Below, piece after piece: positions 8,060-17,179 of a stretch of DNA of 64,000 bases. The DNA comes from Candidatus Gastranaerophilales bacterium (GTDB lineage Bacteria > Cyanobacteriota > Vampirovibrionia > Gastranaerophilales > Gastranaerophilaceae): the NCBI GenBank assembly GCA_944324485.1, contig CALUWM010000001.1:1-64000 (forward strand), read 5' to 3'. Numbering within the stretch: the first letter of the stretch is position 1; each line of letters starts with the position of its first letter. Below the pieces are notes generated by a model that was not told the origin of the DNA, searched no databases, and saw only the letters and a program-made list of their open reading frames with translations. Position numbers and translations under genes: made by a program.

Positions 8060-9120
8060 TTTAAATATTCAATTTTAACCCTAGTATCGGGCTTAATTTT
8101 CTCAAGTCCGTTTGCAACTACAAAATCACTTTTATTTAACCCTTTTAAAATTTCTATTTCATTTTCCAAAATATCCCCGGTTTCAACTTTTTCCTTTTTA
8201 ATTTCGCCTATGCCATCTTTGATATTTATAAGCTTATATACATATTTATTATTTTCAAATTCAAAAACGCTATTCAAAGGAACCAATGTAATAGCATCAT
8301 TATTAAGAGGTATAAGAGCATCTATTCCCATACCATCTTTTAATTGTGGTTTAATATTATCAAGTTCAATCTTTACTAAATAGCCACCTGCGTTAATACT
8401 TGATTTCGATATATGCTTAATTTTGCCTTGATATTTTTCATTATTATATTCAACAACCACAATCTTATTAACATCAACCTTGTTGATTGTATCCGAATCA
8501 ACCATGACTTCAACTTGCGTTTTATTTGTTCCGATTATAGTTAAAATCTTTTCTCCGACTTTTGCAAATGCACCAACTTGTGCATATTTTTCAAATATAT
8601 ATCCATCATAAGGAGCAGTTATCATATTATAGCCAATTTCCTTATCAAGATAGTTTAATTTTTCTTTCTGTATTTTAATATTTTCTGCCGTAGTTTTTAA
8701 ATTAAAATAAGCTTCTTCCCAATCATTATCAGAAATTGCACCTTCATTGTGCAAAATATCCATTCGCTTAAAATAACTTTTTGCTTTATTGTATTGAATT
8801 TGGTTCTCTTTAAGCCTTGCTTGTTCTTCATTTCTTTTAATTTTATACAAAATTCCATCCAACCTCGCAAGGACTTGTCCCTTTCTTACATAATCACCTT
8901 TAGAATATGGAATATAGTTTATTCTTCCTTCGCTTTGAAAACTTAAATCAGTTGTAAATTGAGATATAACAATACCATGAAATTTTTTATTATTTTCATT
9001 TTTAACCGCCACAGCTTGAATAGTGAATAATGGTTTTTGTGCTTTTATATCGCTAAATGACGCCAATACGCCTACTATAATAAAAAATAAAATTAAAAAA
9101 ATTATCTTCTTTGAATTCAT
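8056..9120 (-). CDS. RND/HlyD-type periplasmic adaptor (membrane fusion protein)
   Basis: 354 residues with an N-terminal membrane segment (residues 5-22). The lipoyl/biotinyl half motifs are clear: GRINYIPYSKGDYVRKGQVLARLD and, after a helical hairpin (residues about 75-145), ITAPYDGYIFEKYAQVGAFAKVG. A beta-barrel segment (VEVMVDSDTINKVD) and a membrane-proximal domain (KYVYKLINIKDG ... EIEILKGLNKSDFVV) follow. This is the standard order for adaptors that link an inner-membrane pump to an outer-membrane channel. Its stop overlaps the start of the RND-like gene by 4 nt, so the two are translationally coupled. No TolC-type channel is present here. Confidence 0.88.
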   Translation of the reverse strand: MNSKKIIFLILFFIIVGVLASFSDIKAQKPLFTIQAVAVKNENNKKFHGIVISQFTTDLSFQSEGRINYIPYSKGDYVRKGQVLARLDGILYKIKRNEEQARLKENQIQYNKAKSYFKRMDILHNEGAISDNDWEEAYFNLKTTAENIKIQKEKLNYLDKEIGYNMITAPYDGYIFEKYAQVGAFAKVGEKILTIIGTNKTQVEVMVDSDTINKVDVNKIVVVEYNNEKYQGKIKHISKSSINAGGYLVKIELDNIKPQLKDGMGIDALIPLNNDAITLVPLNSVFEFENNKYVYKLINIKDGIGEIKKEKVETGDILENEIEILKGLNKSDFVVANGLEKIKPDTRVKIEYLK

Positions 9121-9167
9121 TTTTAAATTTTATTTTTTATATATTAAAATTTTAAGGGTAAAAAAGA

Positions 9168-10121
9168 TTAATCCAATGTTCTTTTTAGAATTAAGCCATT
9201 TGTACTAATTGGAAAATCTGTCTTTGTTTTTGAAATAAGCATAGTCTTGTCACTGAGTAAATCATATCCCCATGCTCCCATAAAAAGTTTTTTACCATCT
9301 TTATCATATACATAACAAAGACAAATAATTACATTATCATTATCCAAACTAAAGCCCAAGGGCATTATATCATACCGATATTTAATTAATTGCTTATTTT
9401 CATAATCAAGATAATAATCTTTAATTACTTTATCAAAATTTACAAGTTTTATTGTATAACTATCTTCAATATTTTCCTCTATAAAATGAACATACAGATA
9501 TGTTTTATAAATACCGTTTAAAGTTGATCCTACTTTCTCTTTTATCAAAAGTTTTTTACCGTCTTTGCTCCAATCAACAAGAGTTAACCCTTTAAATAAA
9601 TTTTTATATCTTTCTTTCATGCCAGCTTGAACAACAGGGAGTCTTTCTGCCTGACTATGATTATAATCAAGTATTCTTTTAACTCTTGGCTTTGATAAAT
9701 CTAATTTTTCAACAAAAAACTCAGATGATATTTGATTAACTTCAGGATAAAAATAATATCTGGGATATGCAACATACTTGCAACTACTATCTACTACAAC
9801 ATATGGATAAGAATAGAGATTCTTTTTTACATCCTCAATATTTATTTCTCTTTTTCCCGGAAGATAATTATATTTATCGAAAACATATCTTAATTCCGGA
9901 TAATAAAATTTCTTATCACTTTTAGGTTCTTCTTTTATTTCAACTTTTCTTTCACTTAAAGGTACATCAGCCGCTTCAATTAGCCACTCTTGCTTTGTTT
10001 CAACCATTTTGGCTTTTGGTTCGGGCTGTTTTTTCTTAAAAAATTTAATTTTTTTAAATTCAAACGCATTTGCTGGATTTATTATTAAAAAAAGCACAAA
10101 AACAATTAAAACTTTTTTCAT
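9168..10121 (-). CDS. Exported protein of unknown function in the RND-like operon
   Basis: 317 residues with a signal peptide (MKKVLIVFVLFLIINPANA). After a basic, proline-rich stretch (residues 20-70) come repeated beta-strand segments such as YPYVVVDSSCKYVAYPRYYF, LTLVDWSKDGKKLLIKEK and LGFSLDNDNVIICLCYVYDKDG. The spacing and the W/F-S-x-D-G/N-x-x-x-I/L pattern recall TolB/WD40-like propeller blades, but only two or three are visible. It starts 5 bp after the response regulator stop, so it is very probably in the same operon and may be a periplasmic sensor or partner of the adaptor. I do not recognise a named family. Confidence 0.6.
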   Translation of the reverse strand: MKKVLIVFVLFLIINPANAFEFKKIKFFKKKQPEPKAKMVETKQEWLIEAADVPLSERKVEIKEEPKSDKKFYYPELRYVFDKYNYLPGKREINIEDVKKNLYSYPYVVVDSSCKYVAYPRYYFYPEVNQISSEFFVEKLDLSKPRVKRILDYNHSQAERLPVVQAGMKERYKNLFKGLTLVDWSKDGKKLLIKEKVGSTLNGIYKTYLYVHFIEENIEDSYTIKLVNFDKVIKDYYLDYENKQLIKYRYDIMPLGFSLDNDNVIICLCYVYDKDGKKLFMGAWGYDLLSDKTMLISKTKTDFPISTNGLILKRTLD

Positions 10122-10126
10122 AATAA

Positions 10127-10810
10127 TTAAACTAAGCCCTCTTTTAAAGCAACAATAGCAGCTTTTGTTCTATCTGTTAAATATAATTTTTGAAGAATAT
10201 TATGAACATGAGCTTTTGTTGTTGAAATTGAAACAACCAACTTTTGAGATATTTCTTGGTTTGAAAGCCCATCTACAATCAAAGAAAGAACTTCTAATTC
10301 TTTTTTTGTAAGCCCATATTTTTTATTAGCCTCTTTTTGATTTTTTATACTTGTAGTTTGATTGTCTTCTTCGTTTTGAATATTTGACAACACGACTCTT
10401 GCAATTTGAGAATCGATCCAAGCGGCATGCTCAGAAACCGTATCGATAGCATTTATTAAATTTTGCGAACTTGAATCTTTCATGATATATCCATCAGCAC
10501 CCGCTTTAAAAGCTGCAAATATGTCTTCCTTGCTATCTCTTGATGTAAACATTAAGATGGCGCTATCTAATTTTAATTCTTCTTTAATTTTTCTTGTTGC
10601 AGTAATACCATCCATTTTTGGTAATCCAATATCCATCAAAATTACATCCGGATTATATTTTTGAGCCATAGAAACGGCTTCTATACCATCAACCGCCTCT
10701 GCTAAAAGTTTAAAATGTGGCGTATTTTCAATTTTCATAGAAAGACCCATTCTTGTAAATTCATGGTCTTCAACCAATAATATTGTTATTTCTTTTTTTT
10801 CTTTTTTCAT
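10127..10810 (-). CDS. NarL/FixJ-type response regulator
   Basis: 227 residues. The receiver domain spans residues 8-125 with the acidic pocket VEDHE, phosphoacceptor Asp60 (VILMDIGLPKMDG), Thr in MFTSRD and Lys in YIMKDSS. A LuxR-type helix-turn-helix follows at 165-227 (LTKKELEVLSLIVDGLSNQEISQKL ... HNILQKL). The start codon overlaps the kinase stop (ATGA). It is expected to be phosphorylated by the upstream hybrid kinase and to control transcription, plausibly of its own operon with the exported protein, adaptor and RND-like protein. Confidence 0.93.
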   Translation of the reverse strand: MKKEKKEITILLVEDHEFTRMGLSMKIENTPHFKLLAEAVDGIEAVSMAQKYNPDVILMDIGLPKMDGITATRKIKEELKLDSAILMFTSRDSKEDIFAAFKAGADGYIMKDSSSQNLINAIDTVSEHAAWIDSQIARVVLSNIQNEEDNQTTSIKNQKEANKKYGLTKKELEVLSLIVDGLSNQEISQKLVVSISTTKAHVHNILQKLYLTDRTKAAIVALKEGLV

Positions 10811-12348
10811 AAAATTACCTTACAGTCATTAATTGAGTTTTTCAATTCAAAAGTGAACTTTGAACCTTTATTCAGTTCTGATTCGACATATATCTTTCCA
10901 TTGTGGGCTTCTATTATCTGTCTTGACAAATATAACCCGAGACCGGTAGAGCTGGAGCGCTTTTGATTTGTACCTTGTGAAAAACGATTAAACAACTTTT
11001 CGCAATCACCTTTTTCAAAACCAATACCATCATCTATTACATCAACTTTTAAATCGTGTTCTTGTTTTTCTAAATTTATTAACACTTTTGTCCCTTTTTG
11101 AGAATGTTTTATAGCATTTCCCGCCAAATTAATCAATACTCTTCTAATTTCATTTTTATCAGCATTAACAAATATTTCACTATTATTATTTTCAATTTTA
11201 ATTTCCATATTTGCTTTCTTAGCTAAAGGAGACAGCTCAGATTTACACTCTTGTGCTAACTTTAAAATATCAAACTTTGTTTTACACAGATAAGTTTTTC
11301 CTGCTTCATATCTATAAACTTCAAGAAGAGTGTTCACAAGTCCCAACATATCCTCTGAGCTTTTTTTCATCGCAGAAAACAAACTAAACTGCTTTTCATT
11401 TATTTCACCCAATGATTTATCAAGAATAAAATCCAATCCGGAAATCGTTGCAAGCAAAGGAGTTCTTAAATCATGCGTGAGCGTAGCTATAAAATCATCT
11501 CTTAAGCGTTCGTTTTCTTTTTGATATGTTACATCCCTTATAACTGCAACATAAAAATTATTTTTTTGGTTAAAAACAGGAGCTATGCTAATTTCAACAG
11601 GAATTTTTATATCTTTTTTATAATTAATCAAACAATAATTTCTTAAAAAAACGTTTTCTTTATTGTTTAAATTAGTTTTTGAATATTTTTCATTTACGAC
11701 AAGTTCAAAAAAATTTTTTGAAATCACTTCTTTCTTTTCTTGTCCAAAAAGATTTAAAGCAGCATCATTTAAATCTATAATGTTGGAATTAAAGTCAAAA
11801 GTTACTATTCCATCGGCACAACCAGTGATTATTGCGTTTAATTTTGAATTAACATCAGACAATTCTTCTGTTCTTTTTTCTACTATGTCTTCAAGATTTT
11901 TTGAATATTCTTCAAGCTTTTTATTTGCATTTTCAAGCTCAATTATTTTCTTATCTAATTCTTTTTTAAGTTTTGTCTGAATAAGAGCATTTTTTACATT
12001 CATTATTAATTGCTTGTTATCCCAAGGTTTTTCTATATATTTAAAAATACCTATGGTATTTATTGCTTTTATCGCATTTTCTTTATCGGCATATCCTGTT
12101 AGTAAAATCATTGAAACTTTTTCCTGATATCTTTTTGCAATTTCAAGAAAATCAATTCCGTTCATCTCGGGCATTATAAAATCACTGATTATTAAATCGA
12201 CTTCATTTTTTTCTAAAAATTTTAATGCTTCTTTAGGATTGTTATATGTTTCAACGTTACTAAAACCCTCTAGGCCTAAAAGCATACTAAGAGTTTTGGT
12301 TACCATGGATTCATCGTCAACTATTAGAATTTTCCCCATTTTGTCCAT
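10807..12348 (-). CDS. Hybrid sensor histidine kinase (REC-coil-PAS-HisKA-HATPase)
   Basis: 513 residues with no membrane segment, so cytoplasmic. Domains in order: an N-terminal receiver (residues 5-125, phosphoacceptor Asp56 in LIISDFIMPEMNG), a coiled linker (125-165), a PAS domain (165-275, ending in VAVIRDVTYQKE), HisKA with His292 (ATLTHDLRTPLL), and a HATPase domain with an N box (INLAGNAIKHS), DDGIGFE and GLGLYLSRQI. Having the receiver at the N terminus suggests input from another kinase. The next gene is its probable target. It is divergent from the gene at 12495, with 146 bp between them. No strong Shine-Dalgarno precedes either possible ATG (MDKM or MGKI). Confidence 0.9.
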   Translation of the reverse strand: MDKMGKILIVDDESMVTKTLSMLLGLEGFSNVETYNNPKEALKFLEKNEVDLIISDFIMPEMNGIDFLEIAKRYQEKVSMILLTGYADKENAIKAINTIGIFKYIEKPWDNKQLIMNVKNALIQTKLKKELDKKIIELENANKKLEEYSKNLEDIVEKRTEELSDVNSKLNAIITGCADGIVTFDFNSNIIDLNDAALNLFGQEKKEVISKNFFELVVNEKYSKTNLNNKENVFLRNYCLINYKKDIKIPVEISIAPVFNQKNNFYVAVIRDVTYQKENERLRDDFIATLTHDLRTPLLATISGLDFILDKSLGEINEKQFSLFSAMKKSSEDMLGLVNTLLEVYRYEAGKTYLCKTKFDILKLAQECKSELSPLAKKANMEIKIENNNSEIFVNADKNEIRRVLINLAGNAIKHSQKGTKVLINLEKQEHDLKVDVIDDGIGFEKGDCEKLFNRFSQGTNQKRSSSTGLGLYLSRQIIEAHNGKIYVESELNKGSKFTFELKNSINDCKVIL

Positions 12349-12494
12349 AATAAAAGGATAAATTATTTTTATAAGTAATACAAATTATTAACAAAAATAC
12401 AAAAAACTTAAAATTTAACACAAAAAAGTATATTCATGATTTTGCTTATGCTAATGTAAAAATAAGAGAAAGATAAATTGAATTTATACATATA

Positions 12495-14888
12495 ATGAAA
12501 TTAATGCTAAACAACAGCATACGGTACAATAAAAACAATATTGCCACAAACCCGATATTGAAAAACTTAAACTCTCAAAAAAACAATCCACAATTCAGAG
12601 GGTCATTTGAAAAAATTATAGACAAAGGAAACGGTGGTATTGTATATACCAATATTGGTGAAATAACTCAAAAAATTGACGATATTCTTGGAGAGAATTT
12701 TTTAAGGAGCAAATTTGAAAAGCTAGGTATTGACGTTAACTCCATAAAAGATTATACAGTTAAAGATTCAAGCATACTTACTGACATATATAAAACGGTA
12801 AAATATCCTTTTGTAGATATGCCGGTTGATTTTGTTAGTTTTTTATTAAAAACAATAAAAAAAGTTCCATTCTTATCAGATTATGCAGATAAAATTTTAA
12901 GTGCAGATATTTTTACAAAAAGAACTCAAATAATTGAAACAGAAAAAAGCAAAGATATTATAAGAAATATTCTTGAGGCATTTGCAGACAAGAATTGTTT
13001 GATACCCGATAGAGAAAAAGGGGTTGTTTTTGATGCCGAAAAATGCAAAAAACTGTTCTCAACTAAAACAGCTAAAAATCTATCAAAAACAGTAAAAAAT
13101 TACAATTCAAGAGATGAAAGAACTTTAAACAGACTTATTACATCAACAGTAAGCGCAGTGTACAGTTCAAGAGATTTTTATAATATCTCCATGTTACAAA
13201 AAGATAACAAAAAAGATGCAAAAAGAGCTAAAAAATCACGTTTCAGACAAGAAATGACCAGAACAAGCATAAGCGCAGCAATGACTTTTCTCACATTAGG
13301 TGCATTAAATAAATATACTAAAAACAGCTTAGTCTGGACAGTTGGAACAATTGTCGGAAGTTCATTAATAGCTGAAATTGCTTCAAGATTAATTAATAAA
13401 GTTTCATTAATACCTTTAACTCCCAAAAAAGCAGAAAAAATTGCAAAAGCAAAAAAAGCAAAACTTGCGAAAACTGCATCGAAAAATAATGAAGTTTTAA
13501 ACGATTCACCTGACAATAAAACAACAAAAAACGATGTTTCTTTTAAAAATAAAATATTATCTTTAAATAATAAAACATATTCTGCTTTTGCAGGCGCAGA
13601 CGGTACATTATCTCCCTTAAATATGATTTCAAGTTCATATCAAAAAAATGAACCACAAACCAATTCAAAAACATCGCAAAAAAATGATCATAAAATCACT
13701 AAAATTGCAGGGCTTGCATTCGGTTCAGCAAGTGCAATTCTTCTTTTAAATTACTTTTTAAAGGGTAATATTAAAAAAAGCAGAGAAATAACTAAATTTG
13801 TTACAGATAACCATGAAAAACTTACAGATTACGTTAATGGAAAAACAACAAACCTAGACGAAAGTTTATGTAATCAATTAAACAATTTAAAAAATACAAA
13901 TCCTAAAAACAAAGTAATCACTTCATTTGAAAATTATTGTAAAAAAATAGGCTCTTTCTTTGGGCAAATAACAAAAAAGAAAATAACATACACTAAAGAA
14001 GAAATTATTAGTGCAATTGATAATATGAAACAAACAGAAGAAGGAGCAAAAATAAAAGAGCTTCTTGAGCAATATCGTGAAATTGCAGAAAGAGGCAAAA
14101 ACAAAATCCAAAGAACAGAAGAAAGAAAGCTCATTTCAGGATTGTTTAACGGGTTTAAAAAAATATTCGACACAGCATGGCTTGTTTTAAGCTCTCCTGG
14201 GGCTTTAATTAAAAATGGTATTGAAAAAATAATAAATAAAAACGGATATGATGTATATACAAAAGCTTCAAAAAAACTGGAGGCTGAAAATCCAAAAGCC
14301 AGTCTGGATGGCTTACACAAACTAATCTGCAAATACAAAAATTCAAATGAATGTGCAAAAATGATTGGAAGAAATGCAAGATTATTTGATACAGGATCTG
14401 AAACAGGAAAAATTGCAAATTACTCACGTGCTTTTGTAACAATGATAAGTTCATATTTCTTTGTAAATGACTACTATAATAAAGTTTTAATTGAATCTGA
14501 AGGCAAAAACATTCACGAAGCCCAAGAAGAAAGAAATGAAAGAATAGCACATAAATTATCCAATTTCGTAGTAAACGGAACATTAATGAACATATTTAAC
14601 TCCGTATTTGTTAAAGCTCTTAACAACAGCTTAACCCAAGCTACACTTATAGCAGGTGCAACCGAAATGACAAATGAATTTTTAGTCAGAAAATCAATTT
14701 GTCAGCCTGTTAGAAAAATGAAATCAAGAGATGAAATAATTGAATGGGAAGATAAACAAACATCCAAAAAAGGATTAATGGGCGCTTGGTCAAGATTTTT
14801 CAAAAAAATCACAGGCAAAAAGACTTTAACCGAAAAAGCTCATATTGATATCAAAAAAGAAAAACAAGAAAAAGCTAAAAATGTATAA
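12495..14888 (+). CDS. Large membrane-associated protein with N-terminal F-x-G motif, unknown function
   Basis: 797 residues with no recognised domain. The Asn/Lys-rich leader ends in PQFRG at 32-36, a motif shared in form with other unrelated proteins in this window. Hydrophobic segments lie near residues 258-300 (a hairpin including LVWTVGTIVGSSLIAEIA) and 402-424 (IAGLAFGSASAILLLNYFLKG), with weaker ones around 640-660 and 700. Lys/Ala-rich and Asn-rich linkers separate them. There is no Sec signal at the N terminus. The style (charged, Asn-rich, helical, paired hydrophobic hairpins) suggests a lineage-specific envelope or secreted protein. It is a stand-alone gene divergent from the kinase operon. 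I do not recognise it. Confidence 0.55.
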   Translation: MKLMLNNSIRYNKNNIATNPILKNLNSQKNNPQFRGSFEKIIDKGNGGIVYTNIGEITQKIDDILGENFLRSKFEKLGIDVNSIKDYTVKDSSILTDIYKTVKYPFVDMPVDFVSFLLKTIKKVPFLSDYADKILSADIFTKRTQIIETEKSKDIIRNILEAFADKNCLIPDREKGVVFDAEKCKKLFSTKTAKNLSKTVKNYNSRDERTLNRLITSTVSAVYSSRDFYNISMLQKDNKKDAKRAKKSRFRQEMTRTSISAAMTFLTLGALNKYTKNSLVWTVGTIVGSSLIAEIASRLINKVSLIPLTPKKAEKIAKAKKAKLAKTASKNNEVLNDSPDNKTTKNDVSFKNKILSLNNKTYSAFAGADGTLSPLNMISSSYQKNEPQTNSKTSQKNDHKITKIAGLAFGSASAILLLNYFLKGNIKKSREITKFVTDNHEKLTDYVNGKTTNLDESLCNQLNNLKNTNPKNKVITSFENYCKKIGSFFGQITKKKITYTKEEIISAIDNMKQTEEGAKIKELLEQYREIAERGKNKIQRTEERKLISGLFNGFKKIFDTAWLVLSSPGALIKNGIEKIINKNGYDVYTKASKKLEAENPKASLDGLHKLICKYKNSNECAKMIGRNARLFDTGSETGKIANYSRAFVTMISSYFFVNDYYNKVLIESEGKNIHEAQEERNERIAHKLSNFVVNGTLMNIFNSVFVKALNNSLTQATLIAGATEMTNEFLVRKSICQPVRKMKSRDEIIEWEDKQTSKKGLMGAWSRFFKKITGKKTLTEKAHIDIKKEKQEKAKNV

Positions 14889-14900
14889 AAACTGTTTGTT

Positions 14901-14926
14901 TGTGTTACCATTGTTAATGGCAACAC
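14901..14926 (+). other. Intergenic hairpin without a T-tract
   Basis: TGTGTTACCATT and AATGGCAACACA form a stem with one A-C mismatch and a short loop, between the F-x-G gene and the phosphohexomutase. It is followed by A residues rather than T. It could be an mRNA-processing or stabilising structure, or act as a terminator on the minus strand, where a T-run would follow. Confidence 0.4.
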
Positions 14927-14947
14927 AAAAAGAGAGTAAAATAAATC

Positions 14948-17161
14948 ATGATAAACAATAATCTAGAAAAGCTTTTAAAAGAAAGTGTTGAAAATAATAC
15001 ACCTGATTATATAAAACAAAATAAAATTTTTAATTATAATGACGATAATAAATTTACTTTTAAATTGACAAAAGAAACTGTTGAAAAGCTAAATCTTAAA
15101 AACTGGTTTGAAGGCTATAAAAAAGAAGCAATGGTTTCAACAGCAGGTATTAGAGGACCTCAAAATATTTTATATCCTCATGATACAAGATTTCCCATTA
15201 ACACAATAGGAATTACCCTTGCTACTCTTGCAAAAGCTCTCGTTCTTAAAGAAAAATACCCTAATAATAATTTGGTAAAACTGGTCGGATGTGAAGTAAG
15301 ATATAATTCAAAAACATATTTAGATATAATAACAAGAATTCAAGCTTCTCTTGGAATCAGAACACTGACACCTGTCAATCGTGAAACAATTCCGATTTGG
15401 CTTGCTTCATTTTTAGCATTTAAATTAGATTTAGTCGGTGCAGAATACATAACAAGCTCCCATGGTATTTCAGTTAAAAACGCTACAAAAGACTTGAATA
15501 ACCAAGGTTCTCAATTTTTACCCGATGAAAGTATAGAATTTGTAAATAAGATTGAAGAAATTTTAAATACAGTTGATGAAAAAGGATTTTTTGAAATTGA
15601 GTTTAGTTCCTCAAAAGATTCATTAATTGATGAACAAGCTATGGAAAAGATAAATAACGGTCTTGATTTATACATCGAGTATTTAAAAAGCGGGGTTGCA
15701 AACAAAAAAAACATCCAATCCATTCAAGCTTTTAATAAAAAAATTATTATAGATTCAGTTGGAGGATGTGCATATAATACTCTATCAAAAATACTAAAAT
15801 GCTTAAACATAGATAACAAATTTGATTGGCTGAATAAAGAAGAAGACCCGTTCTTTCATGGAATAGGAAAAGACATCAAAAAAGACAAAGAAGGCAAAGA
15901 AGCATTTTATGATTGGTCTTTAGATGTTACTGTTATTGGAAAAGATAAAAATAACAAAGAATATTTTCCTGTTGTAGAATCCCTAAATTATAAAGAAAAA
16001 TTAAAGAATTATCCTCTTGATACTGTTGTTTTAATTACAGACCCTGACCATGACAGACTAAACATTGTTCAGGTTGTTTCAAAAGAATTAAAAAATGAAA
16101 TCATAGCAACAGGAGTAGATTTTATTGAATTAGATGATGAAAGATTGCTTTGTATATTCAGCGCAAACCAATCCTTCTTAATGATTATGGACTTTTGGAA
16201 CAAATCCTTAGAAAAAGACGGTTGTAGCGAATATTTTATAATAAAAACAACTGCAAGCTCAAAATCTTGGGACGAATGGGCGAAAGCAAACGGAATAAAA
16301 ATAATAAATACGCCTGTTGGCTTCAAAGAAATAGCAGGCTCAATCAGAAAAATCGAATATCAGTTCGAAAATAAAATTGAAAACATTGAAATAACAGATG
16401 TTTTTAACAATAAAGTTTCACTTGGAAAAAATCCAAGAATGATTTTTGGTGGTGAAGAATCAGGAGGAATGATTATTGGTGCAATTGAACCAATTAAATC
16501 CTTAAATAACAGAACAGCACTTGCTATGCGTGAAAAATCAGCAACAGAAGCAATTATAGTTGCAAGTGCTCTAATATCATCAATAAATGTTCCTTTGATT
16601 ACACACCTTAAAAAAATATATGACGACAATAATATCATTTCAAGATATGACGTAAGAGCAGATATAGCATATTATAACGAATCAGAACCCGATATTAACA
16701 AGCTCAAAGAAGCTAAGAAAATCGGTGAAAAACAAAGAACAAAAAATGACCTGTTTTATCTTGCACTGGCAATTGCAAAGCTTGAAGGCAAAATTACTCT
16801 GGATAATGTTAAAGAAATATTATCATCAACATTTGATGATTTAGATTTTAGCTCATTAAAAGATATTATTTTTGTTGGAGATGGAACATATTTGGATTTT
16901 GATGATAAATTTATCGAAATAAGGCCATCAGGAACAGATGCAAAAACAAAAGCCTACGCAGGAGGTTCCGATAAGCAACTACTCAATAAATGGGCAAACA
17001 AACTAGGAAATTATAACGGGGACTTAAATGATACATACAAAAAATATTTAAGCGACGAGTATGTACAAAATTCTAAAGAAAAATCTTTTGAAGTTTATGA
17101 GAAATATTCAACAAAAGATGAAGATAAGCGTGAGTTTATTGTCCCAAAATATGAATTTTAA
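14948..17161 (+). CDS. Alpha-D-phosphohexomutase superfamily enzyme (phosphoglucomutase-like)
   Basis: 737 residues. Superfamily motifs are recognisable: STAGIRG near 64-70 (equivalent of the N-terminal G-T-S-G-x-R), the phosphoserine loop TSSHGIS with Ser171, metal-binding TDPDHDRLN, the sugar-specificity loop GGEESGGM, and phosphate-binding RPSGTDAKTKAYAGG. It interconverts 1- and 6-phosphates of a hexose. It is longer than typical phosphoglucomutase (about 550), with insertions between domains, and the Ser loop departs from TASHNP. Substrate is uncertain: glucose, mannose or an amino sugar. lysS follows at 18 bp, so it heads a small operon that ends in a glycosyltransferase. Confidence 0.85.
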   Translation: MINNNLEKLLKESVENNTPDYIKQNKIFNYNDDNKFTFKLTKETVEKLNLKNWFEGYKKEAMVSTAGIRGPQNILYPHDTRFPINTIGITLATLAKALVLKEKYPNNNLVKLVGCEVRYNSKTYLDIITRIQASLGIRTLTPVNRETIPIWLASFLAFKLDLVGAEYITSSHGISVKNATKDLNNQGSQFLPDESIEFVNKIEEILNTVDEKGFFEIEFSSSKDSLIDEQAMEKINNGLDLYIEYLKSGVANKKNIQSIQAFNKKIIIDSVGGCAYNTLSKILKCLNIDNKFDWLNKEEDPFFHGIGKDIKKDKEGKEAFYDWSLDVTVIGKDKNNKEYFPVVESLNYKEKLKNYPLDTVVLITDPDHDRLNIVQVVSKELKNEIIATGVDFIELDDERLLCIFSANQSFLMIMDFWNKSLEKDGCSEYFIIKTTASSKSWDEWAKANGIKIINTPVGFKEIAGSIRKIEYQFENKIENIEITDVFNNKVSLGKNPRMIFGGEESGGMIIGAIEPIKSLNNRTALAMREKSATEAIIVASALISSINVPLITHLKKIYDDNNIISRYDVRADIAYYNESEPDINKLKEAKKIGEKQRTKNDLFYLALAIAKLEGKITLDNVKEILSSTFDDLDFSSLKDIIFVGDGTYLDFDDKFIEIRPSGTDAKTKAYAGGSDKQLLNKWANKLGNYNGDLNDTYKKYLSDEYVQNSKEKSFEVYEKYSTKDEDKREFIVPKYEF

Positions 17162-17179
17162 TTAAAGGAGAGAATATAA

